Shown one piece after another: positions 44,294 through 53,416 of a DNA stretch of 64,000 nt. The notes below the pieces were generated by a model. The model saw nothing but the letters and a program-made list of their open reading frames with translations. It did no database searches and had not been told where the DNA came from. Position numbers and translations under genes: made by a program. This DNA is from Photobacterium frigidiphilum. GTDB taxonomy: Bacteria; Pseudomonadota; Gammaproteobacteria; Enterobacterales; Vibrionaceae. Within the stretch, counting starts at the first letter, position 1. Each line of letters starts with the position of its first letter. The stretch lies in the NCBI RefSeq assembly GCF_003025615.1, contig NZ_PYMJ01000010.1:119399-183398 (forward strand), read 5' to 3'.

Positions 44294-46128
44294 TGCCAGA
44301 TAATCAAGAGCATCAATTTAGCGTTGGTATCGACTTAGGTACCACGCACTGCGTATTGTCTTATGTAGATTTGCACGATGAAGATGCAAGCGTTCAAGTT
44401 ATGCCGATTCCTCAACTAACCACACCAGGTAATGTTGAAGAGAAAGATCAGCTTTCTTCATTTATGTACCAAGCACACGAGTCTGAGCTTGCACCAGGTG
44501 ATACTTCATTACCTTGGAATAGCCAGCCAAATGCCATTGTCGGTGCAATGGCGCGTACGCTTGGCAGCAAAACCCCTATTCGCTTAATCTCTAGCGCTAA
44601 AAGCTGGCTTTGCCACGGTGGTGTAAACCGTCGCGACGCATTTTTGCCGCTAAATAGCCCAGAAGAAGTAGCAAAAGTATCCCCTGTTGATGCGACCTGT
44701 GCGTACTTATCGCACTTGGCTGACGCGTGGAATAACCAACACCCAGACACGCCACTGTGTGACCAAGATGTCACGATTACTGTTCCTGCATCTTTCGACC
44801 CTGCGGCACGTGATTTAACGGCTGAAGCTGCCCGTAGTATTGGTCTTAAACACCTTACATTGCTTGAAGAACCTCAAGCAGCGGTATATAGCTGGATCAA
44901 GAACAACGATACTACATGGCGTGACCAAGTAAATGTTGGCGATATTATTCTTGTTGTCGATATTGGTGGCGGTACAACTGACCTTTCATTGGTTGCTGTA
45001 ACTGAGGAAGATGGAAACCTGACACTTAACCGTGTTGCTGTTGGTGACCATATCTTACTTGGTGGCGATAACATGGATCTGGCGCTGGCTTACCGTTTAA
45101 AGATGAAGCTAGCTCAAGAGGGTAAACAGCTGCAACCTTGGCAAATACAAGCCATTACTCATGCTTGTCGTGATGCTAAAGAAGCATTGTTAAGCGATGC
45201 TGAATTAAATGCTGTGCCAATTGTTGTACCTAGCCGCGGCTCTAAACTGCTTGGTGGCACGTTGCAAACTGAGCTAACGCAAGAAGAAGTGCAACAAACA
45301 TTGGTTGAAGGCTTCTTCCCTCGCACAAGCGTAGAAGAGCACCCAGTACAAACTGCACGTGGTGCACTAACGCAAATGGGTTTACCGTATGCACAAGATG
45401 CCGCGGTTACTCGCCATGTAGCGCACTTCTTAAGCCGCCAGTCTGCTGCGGTTGATGAATTATTCGAGAAATACGACCAATTACACGACGGTTTTATTCG
45501 CCCGACTGCGATTCTATTCAACGGTGGTGTGCTTAAATCATCGCTGATTTCAGAACGCCTACTCTCGATCATGAATAACTGGCTAACAACAGCGGGTAGT
45601 GAAGACGCAAAATTACTTGAAGGGTTAGATCTTGATCTAGCGGTTGCAAGTGGTGCGTCTTACTATGGTTCAGTTCGTAAAGGCCAAGGTGTACGTATTC
45701 GTGGTGGTATCGCAAGTAGCTACTATGTGGGTATCGAAAGCTCTATGCCTGCAATTCCAGGTATGGAACCACCACTGGAAGCATTGTGCGTCGCACCATT
45801 TGGTATGGAAGAAGGCTCTCATGCTGAAGTACCTAGCCAAGAATTCGGACTTGTTATTGGTCAGCCAGTACAATTTAAATTCTTCGGTTCAACCGTTCGT
45901 CGAGAAGATCCTGTAGGTACTCACCTAGATTGGTGGCAACCAGAAGAACTGGAAGAGCTACCGGCTATTCAGGTAACACTGCCCGTTTCTGATGGTCGTA
46001 GTGTTGGCGAGATTGTTCCCGTACGCTTAGCCTCTCGTGTAACAGAATTAGGCACGCTTTGCTTAGAAGCAATTCCAAGCGATGGCGGCCAGAAATGGCA
46101 AGTCGAATTCGACGTTCGCGAAGCTTAA
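44293..46128 (+). CDS. Divergent Hsp70-family protein, first of a pair
   Basis: A 611-residue Hsp70/DnaK-type ATPase. Nucleotide-binding motifs are VGIDLGTTHCVLSYVD (phosphate 1), VDIGGGTTDLSLVAV (phosphate 2) and the LLEEPQAAVYSW connect motif. The C-terminal part is a modified substrate-binding region that is shorter and different from DnaK; there is no EEVD-like tail or lid helix pattern I recognise. It belongs to the YegD/HscC-like divergent group. It overlaps the DUF2760 gene by 1 base. A strong terminator follows, so the second Hsp70 gene may have its own promoter. No dnaJ or grpE is adjacent. Confidence 0.92.
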   Translation: MPDNQEHQFSVGIDLGTTHCVLSYVDLHDEDASVQVMPIPQLTTPGNVEEKDQLSSFMYQAHESELAPGDTSLPWNSQPNAIVGAMARTLGSKTPIRLISSAKSWLCHGGVNRRDAFLPLNSPEEVAKVSPVDATCAYLSHLADAWNNQHPDTPLCDQDVTITVPASFDPAARDLTAEAARSIGLKHLTLLEEPQAAVYSWIKNNDTTWRDQVNVGDIILVVDIGGGTTDLSLVAVTEEDGNLTLNRVAVGDHILLGGDNMDLALAYRLKMKLAQEGKQLQPWQIQAITHACRDAKEALLSDAELNAVPIVVPSRGSKLLGGTLQTELTQEEVQQTLVEGFFPRTSVEEHPVQTARGALTQMGLPYAQDAAVTRHVAHFLSRQSAAVDELFEKYDQLHDGFIRPTAILFNGGVLKSSLISERLLSIMNNWLTTAGSEDAKLLEGLDLDLAVASGASYYGSVRKGQGVRIRGGIASSYYVGIESSMPAIPGMEPPLEALCVAPFGMEEGSHAEVPSQEFGLVIGQPVQFKFFGSTVRREDPVGTHLDWWQPEELEELPAIQVTLPVSDGRSVGEIVPVRLASRVTELGTLCLEAIPSDGGQKWQVEFDVREA

Positions 46129-46140
46129 AACCTTACACAT

Positions 46141-46171
46141 ACGGCGCATCATACGATGCGCCGTAATTTTT
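46141..46171 (+). terminator. Terminator between the two Hsp70 genes
   Basis: ACGGCGCATC (46141-46150), loop ATAC, GATGCGCCGT (46155-46164), followed by AATTTTT. It lies 12 bases past the first Hsp70 stop. Confidence 0.9.
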
Positions 46172-46180
46172 AGGTCTCTA

Positions 46181-46225
46181 TATACCATTCGAAGCGAATT
46201 TCTAATTTTAATAAAGAATGGTATA
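46181..46225. repeat. 10-bp inverted repeat between the Hsp70 genes
   Basis: TATACCATTC (46181-46190) and GAATGGTATA (46216-46225) are perfectly complementary. The core resembles the repeat at 35807-35856. It may be a dispersed short repeat or a regulatory site for the second Hsp70 gene. Confidence 0.55.
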
Positions 46226-46329
46226 AACCAGCTGTCCTATAACAAAGTATCTCCTGAACATTCTCATTGCTTATTTCAATTTCATCACTCTATTGTGCAA
46301 TGATCTCAGGACTGACTCTGGAGCAAAAA

Positions 46330-49308
46330 ATGTCTTCACCCTCTTCACCTCGCTTTCTTGTCGGTATCGATTTAGGTACGACACACACAGTTGTTGCTTA
46401 CTCACCCATTCCCCAAGACTCTGAACCGCATTCATCAGATCATGCGCTAGATAAAACCGCATTTCTTGCCGAAAAAACGCAGCAGCTTGAAGTTAGCCCC
46501 ATAAAAATATTTGAAATTGATCAACTGATTGCACCGGGTGAAGTTGCACGTAAAGCGTTATTACCGTCTTTTCGTTACCACCCTGCACCAGGGGAAATGA
46601 ATGAAGCTGAACTCGTGCTACCTTGGAACATTCAGCCAGTCGAGGGTGAAGTTAACAATGCCATTATTGGCGAATTCGCGCGCGATTTAGGTGCAAAGGT
46701 TGAAGGTCGTCAAGTTGTCAGTGCTAAAAGCTGGCTATCACACACTGGTGTTGATCGCAGTGAAGCTATTCTTCCTTGGTCTTCAAGCCGTCAATCTTCA
46801 ATTGCTTCAACGGGCGACATTGCAAAGGTTTCACCTGTTGTTGCCAGTGCCAGCTATTTAAACCATGTACGCCAAGCATGGGATTATCACCACCCTGACA
46901 ACAAATTATGCCATCAAGAAGTGGTGATCACTGTACCTGCATCTTTTGATGAAGGTGCGCGCGCATTAACTATCGAAGCTGCTGCTATGGCTGGCTTACC
47001 CAATGTACTTTTACTTGAAGAGCCACAAGCCGTTTGTTACGACTGGTATGCTCAAAATAAAAAGAACGCTGAAACACTGCTTCAAGACATACCATTATTA
47101 ATGGTATGTGATGTAGGTGGTGGTACAACCGATTTAAGCTTAATCAAAGTCGGTACTGAAAAAGGTAAATTATCTCTTAACCGTATCGGCGTAGGTGATC
47201 ACCTCATGCTAGGCGGTGATAACCTTGATTTAGCCCTCGCCCATAAAGCAGAACAACGTCTACACGGCGACACTAAAAAATTAAGTGCAGCAGGTTTATC
47301 TAAGCTGATTCAGCAAACACGAAAAGTAAAAGAACAGCTGTTGTCTGGCAACGCACCTGAGACTGCAAAAGTCACGTTACTGGGTAGTGGTTCACGTTTA
47401 ATCGGTGGAGCCAAAACAATAGAACTAACGCGACAAGAAGTACATGATATTGCCCTAAACGGTTTCTTTCCTGAAACAGAATTTGACGACCAACCGAGTC
47501 ATAGACAAGCGGCGGTTGTCGAATTTGGTTTACCGTATGCGGCCGATCCTGCTATTAGTAAACACCTCGCGCAATTTATTGATCTACACGACAGTGTTTG
47601 CCGCGATGCATTACTGACTCATAATCAACATGCTGACACAAAAATTGACCTCATCGATGGCCAGCCAATTATTCCGTCAGCTGTATTGCTAAACGGTGGT
47701 GTGTTCAATAGCCCACTTTTGACCAAGCGAGTGCTTGATATTTTCTCACATTGGCGTGGTGACAGTGTCACAGAGTTAAGTAACCCCCACCCTGATTTAG
47801 CCGTTGCTTATGGTGCCGTTGCGTATGCAAAAGCACGGCACGGTGCACAGTTAAAAATTGGTGGTGGCTCAGCGCGTTCTTTCTTCCTAATGCTGGGTGA
47901 TAAAAAGAAAAATCAACAAGGTATTTGTTTATTACCGAAAGGTACCGAAGAAGGCACTGAAGTTCGCTTAACCCAACGTAAATTTGCTCTAACTCTGGGG
48001 GAACCTGTTCGTTTCAATCTTATTTCATCAACTGATGATAGCCAGATTGAAGCGGGAGGATTATTAACAATAGATGAAGAAAACAACGAAGGGAGTTATG
48101 TTGATCTTCCACCGTTTATTGCAACACTAGACAGTGAACGAGATCGTTCAGAATTAGCCGCAAACCAAAAAGATCGAGAAGAAGTGACTCTAGCTTGCCA
48201 ACTAACAGAAGTGGGTACGCTTCAAATTGAATGTGTCAGCGTGACAGATGAAAATAAACGCTGGAAAGTCGAATTCGCTATCCGTAAGAATTTAGCACGC
48301 CTTAATCGAGATAAAGATAATTCAACACTTGCTGAGCAATTATTGCCTAATCGTATCGATGAAGCAAAATCTGCCATTAAACTCGTTTATGGCGGCAGTA
48401 AAAATACAAATATCCAAGCGATAAACAGCGGTAAAGCAATTAAAACGCTACGTAACGACCTCGAAAAAATGATTGGTAAGCGTGATAACTGGGACGTACC
48501 TTGTTTACGTGAATTAGCTGATACCTTAATCGACAGTCGTAAACGTCGACGTCGCTCTGATATACATGAACGTAATTGGTTGAAACTGACGGGCTTCACT
48601 ATGCGCCCTGGTTTTGGCTACCCGGCAGATGAATTCCGCATGGAACAAGTCTGGGCATTGTATCAACACGGTGTACAATTTGATTCCAATACGCAAACAT
48701 GGAGCGATTGGTGGACATTCTGGCGTCGCATCGCTGGCGGGCTAACCCAAGATCAGCAACTTGTTATTTTTAAAGATATCGCTAAATATATTAGTCCGAA
48801 TGCAACACGTAACGGTAAGCTAAGCAAAGAAATGCAAGAGCGCAGTTACGAAGACATGGTACGTTTAGCGGCATCTCTTGAACATTTACCGTTCGAAAAC
48901 AAGCTACAACTGATTGAATCATTATTTGGACGCTTACAAAAACCACAGTACTCACAAGCACATTGGTGGGCTCTTGGCCGTATTGGCACGCGTAGTCCTT
49001 TTTATGGCAGTACGCATAATTTGCTATCGTCTGAACATATTTCATACTGTTTACCAGAACTCATGGAGTTTGATTGGCGCAAAGATCCCAACATTGGGTT
49101 TGCCGCAGTAATGATGAGCCGAATGACTGGCGACCGTACGCTCGATATTAATGACGAAAATAGAACCAAAGTCATTAACAAATTGAAAGCAAGTAAAGCG
49201 CCTGAAAGTTGGATTCAAATGGTATCAGAGGTCAAAGTATTAACAGAAGCAGAAACTAAACGTGTTTTCGGTGATGCACTACCTACAGGATTAAGGCTGA
49301 TCGGTTAA
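46330..49308 (+). CDS. Large Hsp70-family protein with DUF3731-type C-terminal extension
   Basis: A 992-residue protein. Residues about 9-640 are an Hsp70-like domain similar to the preceding gene product (VGIDLGTTHTVVAYSPI, CDVGGGTTDLSLIKVG, LLEEPQAVCYDW, and the shared block SAKSWLSHTGVDRSEAILPW). The remaining 350 residues form a helical C-terminal domain of the DUF3731 type (RDNWDVPCLRELADTLIDSR, GFTMRPGFGYPADEFRMEQ, WWALGRIGTRSPFYG). This domain is not found in DnaK. The start at 46330 has GGAG 8 bases upstream; the extension to 46267 would precede it. With the DUF2760 gene and the first Hsp70 it makes a conserved-looking cluster of unknown role. Confidence 0.9.
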   Translation: MSSPSSPRFLVGIDLGTTHTVVAYSPIPQDSEPHSSDHALDKTAFLAEKTQQLEVSPIKIFEIDQLIAPGEVARKALLPSFRYHPAPGEMNEAELVLPWNIQPVEGEVNNAIIGEFARDLGAKVEGRQVVSAKSWLSHTGVDRSEAILPWSSSRQSSIASTGDIAKVSPVVASASYLNHVRQAWDYHHPDNKLCHQEVVITVPASFDEGARALTIEAAAMAGLPNVLLLEEPQAVCYDWYAQNKKNAETLLQDIPLLMVCDVGGGTTDLSLIKVGTEKGKLSLNRIGVGDHLMLGGDNLDLALAHKAEQRLHGDTKKLSAAGLSKLIQQTRKVKEQLLSGNAPETAKVTLLGSGSRLIGGAKTIELTRQEVHDIALNGFFPETEFDDQPSHRQAAVVEFGLPYAADPAISKHLAQFIDLHDSVCRDALLTHNQHADTKIDLIDGQPIIPSAVLLNGGVFNSPLLTKRVLDIFSHWRGDSVTELSNPHPDLAVAYGAVAYAKARHGAQLKIGGGSARSFFLMLGDKKKNQQGICLLPKGTEEGTEVRLTQRKFALTLGEPVRFNLISSTDDSQIEAGGLLTIDEENNEGSYVDLPPFIATLDSERDRSELAANQKDREEVTLACQLTEVGTLQIECVSVTDENKRWKVEFAIRKNLARLNRDKDNSTLAEQLLPNRIDEAKSAIKLVYGGSKNTNIQAINSGKAIKTLRNDLEKMIGKRDNWDVPCLRELADTLIDSRKRRRRSDIHERNWLKLTGFTMRPGFGYPADEFRMEQVWALYQHGVQFDSNTQTWSDWWTFWRRIAGGLTQDQQLVIFKDIAKYISPNATRNGKLSKEMQERSYEDMVRLAASLEHLPFENKLQLIESLFGRLQKPQYSQAHWWALGRIGTRSPFYGSTHNLLSSEHISYCLPELMEFDWRKDPNIGFAAVMMSRMTGDRTLDINDENRTKVINKLKASKAPESWIQMVSEVKVLTEAETKRVFGDALPTGLRLIG

Positions 49309-49420
49309 GCTTTCGTTAGGGTAAATGTTGTTATCATAAGCTCATATAAATCATTTTTACCAAATTCAATAGGTAGTAAGTCTATTGGATCTGAGTTTAG
49401 AGAAAATAGTGAGTAGAGTT

Positions 49421-49624
49421 ATGACACATTCCCAATTTAAGTTAATTGCTCAACGTATCTTTAAATCTGAAGAGCAACGTTCTGCCGTTGCAGCAGTAAT
49501 CTTTGATGGATTATCAAGCTATGAAGCAGAAAAACGTTTTGAACTTCCGAAAGGCACTTTGTCTCGAAATGTACGTAAGTACAAAAGTGAAGTTCATTAC
49601 ATAACGAACGTAGCAGCAGCTTAA
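49421..49624 (+). CDS. Small TrfB/KorA-like helix-turn-helix protein
   Basis: A 67-residue protein whose sequence fits the KorA/TrfB helix-turn-helix: THSQFKLIAQRIFKSEEQRS followed by AVIFDGLSSYEAEKRFELPKG and TLSRNVRKYKSEV, where the last part is the recognition helix. The start at 49421 is preferred (MTHSQF), because the residues before it (49385-49420) are not conserved in style. It lies 113 bases downstream of the Hsp70 cluster and is followed by a strong terminator. It could be a regulator of the neighbouring genes, but no evidence shows this. Confidence 0.75.
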   Translation: MTHSQFKLIAQRIFKSEEQRSAVAAVIFDGLSSYEAEKRFELPKGTLSRNVRKYKSEVHYITNVAAA

Positions 49625-49641
49625 GCATCGAATTTAGTTTA

Positions 49642-49673
49642 AAAAAACGGAGAGCCTATGCTCTCCGTTTTTT
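49642..49673. terminator. Bidirectional terminator between the TrfB-like gene and the ABC operon
   Basis: ACGGAGAGC (49647-49655), loop CTAT, GCTCTCCGT (49660-49668), with A and T runs on both sides. Confidence 0.92.
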
Positions 49674-49703
49674 TATAACAATAGTTCTAGGTATTACTTA
49701 ACC

Positions 49704-50564
49704 TTAACTATTCATCCCTAGCTTTCTAGCAAAGTCATCTGACGAACGTAGCTTCGCACACATCCAGAAGAGTGCGATACTTGCCGCTAATAAAGCGATT
49801 AATGTCACAGAGCCAACACTAGAGAAGACTGTAACTGGGCTATCACTGGTTAAAATCTTAAACGGCAGATTGTAAATCTTGCTAATCCAATCCCCTACTA
49901 CGCTGCTACCAAATACCATATAAGCCATTAATTTAATCATAACGACCGCAATAAATAAGGTAACCAACGGGTGATTAGTGATTTGCGACAAAACCATCAA
50001 CAAACAAGCAACGGGTAATAATGCCAGACTCACTAATACCATGCGCCCTAAAAAATCAAACCAATGCATAATCAAGCTAGCAAAACTGATTGATGATGTC
50101 GCCAACATATCAGCAGGCATAAACCAACTCGCTAATACCCAAACAATGACATCAGAAAATAATAATAATATCGAAGCGACTAAAGGAATAACCACTAGTG
50201 CAAAAATCAATTTCACGGCTATCGCAAGATTGTCTGACACTGGCATTGAGCGCCAAAACATCAAACTTCCTTCTTGGCGTTCTTTACGTAGTGTTTTAGG
50301 TACATAAGAAAAGAAGGTAATCGTTGCGACAATACCAGCCACAATAATATTCAATTTACCGATAATACCCGCATAACCCGTCACATTAGAAAAACCAGCC
50401 CACTCATCCATACCTGAAATTTGATAGCTGATATTTAAATTATCACCGCCACTCATCACAAGCATAAAATTAACAACGGCAAAAATAGCCAAGAACAAGG
50501 GTAAACGTGTAACCAATTTATGCTCTAAGAATTCTTTCTCAAGCATATAGATAACAGGGCTCAT
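49704..50564 (-). CDS. ABC transporter permease
   Basis: A 286-residue membrane protein with about six helices, the third gene of a GntR-ATPase-permease operon. The arrangement and topology resemble the YtrC/D or ABC-2 permease type: an early cytoplasmic segment before the first helix (MLEKEFLEHKLVTRLPLFLA), a long loop with KTLRKERQEGSLMFWRSMPV, and a short hydrophilic tail. Its start overlaps the ATPase stop by 4 bases (ATGA). The substrate is unknown; such systems often respond to cell-wall-active compounds in other bacteria. Confidence 0.88.
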   Translation of the reverse strand: MSPVIYMLEKEFLEHKLVTRLPLFLAIFAVVNFMLVMSGGDNLNISYQISGMDEWAGFSNVTGYAGIIGKLNIIVAGIVATITFFSYVPKTLRKERQEGSLMFWRSMPVSDNLAIAVKLIFALVVIPLVASILLLFSDVIVWVLASWFMPADMLATSSISFASLIMHWFDFLGRMVLVSLALLPVACLLMVLSQITNHPLVTLFIAVVMIKLMAYMVFGSSVVGDWISKIYNLPFKILTSDSPVTVFSSVGSVTLIALLAASIALFWMCAKLRSSDDFARKLGMNS

Positions 50565-51418
50565 AACTGACCCTCCAGTTGTTTTGCAATGAAAATATCG
50601 GCTAGATTTGGCTGCGACAATTTACCTAATGGCACAAGCAACTCTCGTTCAATATTTTCAAATAATAAATGATGTTGCCCTAAACCTGACTTTTCATAAA
50701 TTGGAGACAATGCCTCTGCAGAAGACAAATTCGCTTGCTCAACAGTTACAGCTATATAGTTATCTTCAATATCAGCTAATGGTGCTTGTAATACCACTTC
50801 ACCTTTTCGAAGCATTAATACATCGGTTAACAGGTGCTGAATTTCAGATACTTCATGACTCGCAATAATTAATGCTCGGTCACCATCATGAAACCACTCC
50901 ATTAAATAACGATAAAATGTATCGCGGTAAATCAAATCAAGACCTAACGTTGGTTCATCTAAAATCAATACTTTAGCATCAGTCGACATCACCAATGCAA
51001 GGTGTAACTGTACTTTCATGCCTTTTGAAAGACTGCCGATTTTACTTTTATTCTTTATGTCTGTTTTTGATAAAAATTCATCCATTTTTTTTCGGTCAAA
51101 ATGAGGATGAACACCCGCTGTATATTTAATGAGTTGAGAGACTTTCATCCACTCGGGCAATACTGCTACATCAGAAATATATGCCAGTTGTGAAACTATT
51201 TGTGCACGATCTTTTTGCGGATTTAATCCAAAAATACTCATTTCACCCGTATAATCTTGGGCGCCAAGAATAGATTTAATCAATGTCGATTTGCCCGCAC
51301 CATTATGACCGAGTAAACCTAAAACTTGCCCAGCTTTAAGTTCGAAACTGATATTCGATAAAGCTTTTTGCTGGCGATAAGACTTACTTAGCTTTTCAGC
51401 TTTAATCAATACTTCCAC
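50561..51418 (-). CDS. ABC transporter ATP-binding protein
   Basis: A 285-residue ATPase. Walker A is GHNGAGKST, the Q-loop region follows, the signature is LSKGMKVQLHLALVMS (a divergent LSGGQ), and Walker B is VLILDEPTLGLD. The H-loop His is in ALIIASHEVSEIQH. It powers the adjacent permease. The gene overlaps the GntR regulator's end by 17 bases and the permease start by 4, so the three are translated together. Confidence 0.94.
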   Translation of the reverse strand: MEVLIKAEKLSKSYRQQKALSNISFELKAGQVLGLLGHNGAGKSTLIKSILGAQDYTGEMSIFGLNPQKDRAQIVSQLAYISDVAVLPEWMKVSQLIKYTAGVHPHFDRKKMDEFLSKTDIKNKSKIGSLSKGMKVQLHLALVMSTDAKVLILDEPTLGLDLIYRDTFYRYLMEWFHDGDRALIIASHEVSEIQHLLTDVLMLRKGEVVLQAPLADIEDNYIAVTVEQANLSSAEALSPIYEKSGLGQHHLLFENIERELLVPLGKLSQPNLADIFIAKQLEGQL

Positions 51419-51800
51419 TTTTCACTCTACCATTCTTTTCTAATTCAATAACAAGCTCATCAATCGACAAACCAATTCTATTTAACTTATCTACAAGATC
51501 AGGCAACTCTTTCTGTAAGAAGTATGACTTCTGGTTTTCTTGAATAACATCCATAGCACCAGATAGTACATACATTCCTTGGCCTCGTTTCTTTTCAATT
51601 AATCCTTGATCAGCCAGTAACTGATAGCCTTTCATTACGGTTAAATGGTTAATTTTCAAATCAGCGGCAACAGCCCTTACCGATGGTAATGCCGTACCTT
51701 CTAGCCACGTGCCATCAGCTATCTGATCTATAATTCGTTGGCTCAACTGTTTATATATTGGTAGTTCATCATTCCAGTCATTCACCGATCGCTTACTCAT
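51402..51800 (-). CDS. GntR family regulator of the ABC operon (YtrA type)
   Basis: A 132-residue short GntR repressor. The winged helix-turn-helix occupies residues about 10-78 (IYKQLSQRIIDQIADGTWLE, AADLKINHLTVMKGYQLLAD, GLIEKKRGQGMYV) and the tail is a short helical region, as in the YtrA subfamily, which has no large effector domain. The start at 51800 follows a GGGTGCG site; the ATG at 51836 would place the operator inside the coding region. It is the first gene of the operon and most likely represses it through the palindrome at 51811-51828. Confidence 0.88.
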   Translation of the reverse strand: MSKRSVNDWNDELPIYKQLSQRIIDQIADGTWLEGTALPSVRAVAADLKINHLTVMKGYQLLADQGLIEKKRGQGMYVLSGAMDVIQENQKSYFLQKELPDLVDKLNRIGLSIDELVIELEKNGRVKSGSID

Positions 51801-51810
51801 CGCACCCACT

Positions 51811-51828
51811 GTTATAGTGATATATAAC
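51811..51828. promoter_or_regulatory. Probable GntR operator
   Basis: GTTATA (51811-51816), six bases, TATAAC (51823-51828): a perfect 18-bp inverted repeat 11 bases upstream of the GntR start codon. Its size and position fit autoregulation by a short GntR repressor. Confidence 0.6.
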
Positions 51829-51935
51829 ACCAACACAATGAAATGCCAAGTCTCATAGCATGTATCATTGATTCAATTCGCAAAATATTAAGAAATAGGC
51901 AGAATTACGCCACTAACACAAAGACATGTAAACGA

Positions 51936-52215
51936 TATACCCAAGCTACCTCAAGATGCAGGATTCAGAGTGATCTCAGCTAAAAAGAGGATAAGGAGTG
52001 TTATAAGCAATAAAGTATGTAGAAGGAAGAATTACAGGGTATGGAGCCAAAAAGATACAACCGCGCATTCTCAATATTCAGAAAGGCGGTCGATAGTGCT
52101 TACTAAATCATATACCCAATTTTCAACGTAGAACGACTAGGTCTATAAATAAGTGCCTTGCCTAGAACCCAACAAATTCTCGCTGAAACGAGTATCTTGA
52201 GATAACTTGGGTATA
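51936..52215. repeat. Second long copy of the palindromic element
   Basis: TATACCCAAGCTACCTCAAG (left) and its partner ending ACTTGGGTATA (right) bound 280 bp. The left 45 bases and the right 96 bases are nearly identical to the copy at 30127-30392. The central 139 bases are unrelated to that copy and include an internal TATACCCAA (52111-52119). The stem partners of the two internal hairpins are missing, so this looks like a rearranged derivative. Confidence 0.88.
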
Positions 52216-52489
52216 GGCCTAATAATTCAAATAACGACAGTTAATAGATTCACTTAGAAACAAGTTCGAAATAGTGAAAATGTTGACTTAAATTTTGTAT
52301 AAATCATTTATATGCCTACACAAAATAGTGAGGCTGGCATGTATATTAAATCAGGCAAATAATATTACGATAAACATAGAATATCGATCAGCAATCGATA
52401 ATATTCAATTGCCGACGTCAGGAATACTTAAACCAACCCTAATGGTTGTTTTTTGTGAAATATATTAAGAATCAGAAGCTTACGATAAA

Positions 52490-52858
52490 TTATTCTGCAA
52501 CATTGTCTTCTGAAACGATATCACTTCCCATTAACTCTTCAGGATGAACACCATCTTTTTCCATTAATGCCAATATTTCATTCATACGAACAAGACGAGC
52601 TTCTTCTTTAAATTCATGTAATACAGCAATAAGGTTATTGATCTTATAAAGAGGCATACGTTTAATTACCGCTTTTTGACGACCTGGTACTTCATCAGCA
52701 AAATCAGTCAATGCTTGTCTATAATCAAAACGCTCATCACTTTTAGCGGGTTTTTGTGGTTCTTTAATAATAGTACTTGAATCAACAACCGTTGTGCCAG
52801 ATTCAACACCTTTTAACATTTCACTCAGCGCTTTTTCTGCAGCTGCAAAACTATCCAT
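52490..52858 (-). CDS. Unknown small helical protein
   Basis: A 122-residue cytoplasmic protein I cannot assign. The N-terminal third is polar and probably disordered; the last 60 residues are helical and charged (INNLIAVLHEFKEEARLVRM, then NEILALMEKDGVHPEELMG). The last part weakly recalls the coiled-coil region of H-NS-like proteins, but the DNA-binding motif of H-NS is absent. There is no signal peptide. It is a single gene beside a repeat element. Confidence 0.65.
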   Translation of the reverse strand: MDSFAAAEKALSEMLKGVESGTTVVDSSTIIKEPQKPAKSDERFDYRQALTDFADEVPGRQKAVIKRMPLYKINNLIAVLHEFKEEARLVRMNEILALMEKDGVHPEELMGSDIVSEDNVAE

Positions 52859-53416
52859 GAATTACCTCAGGGGATCTTACGAATCAATCACTGAGCTTGG
52901 TAAAACTCAGGGGATTGCATTAACAATAATTCCTATACAAGAAAATTTCCGTATAGGTCATTCGTTCATTACGTAGGTTGCATAAAATTAACAACCCATC
53001 TGAAAGACGAGATTGAAATCAGTTCTACCAACTAACATACCAAGAATGATACTTGGATATTTTAATTATAATTGAAATTCGCGATTTAGATGTCATAGAT
53101 GACGACTTGAGTGTTAAATATACCTGTAGAATGCATTTATGTGAACATAAATTTATCATTACAGAATAATTAGCCTAAATATATCGCCGAATATGTTCGC
53201 CGACTGTCTTTACATGATTAAACACGCCAAGCGACCATTACATAAATGCAACCCAACAAACACATTGAAACTACAAATTCCACTTAGTGTAATAATACAC
53301 TCAAAAGTAACAGATACGCAATTTTAGACAATTTATTCTTTTTTGACAATTGTTATTATTCTTTGTTTTCAATAGACTATAATAATTTAATCGATTACAT
53401 CTCAGAATTTATCCTT
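52859..53416. other. Intergenic region upstream of the RNase T2 gene
   Basis: About 560 AT-rich bases between the divergent small gene and the RNase gene. CTCAGGGGAT occurs twice (52866-52875 and 52909-52918) in the leader of the small gene. I see no repeat element, terminator or RNA gene. Confidence 0.4.

Larger units (their letters stand above)
51801..52489. other. Intergenic region with operator and a long palindromic element
   Basis: About 690 bases upstream of the GntR operon. It contains the operator at 51811-51828, the long repeat at 51936-52215 and about 270 bases of AT-rich sequence before the stop of the minus-strand gene at 52490. No further gene is seen. Confidence 0.6.
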
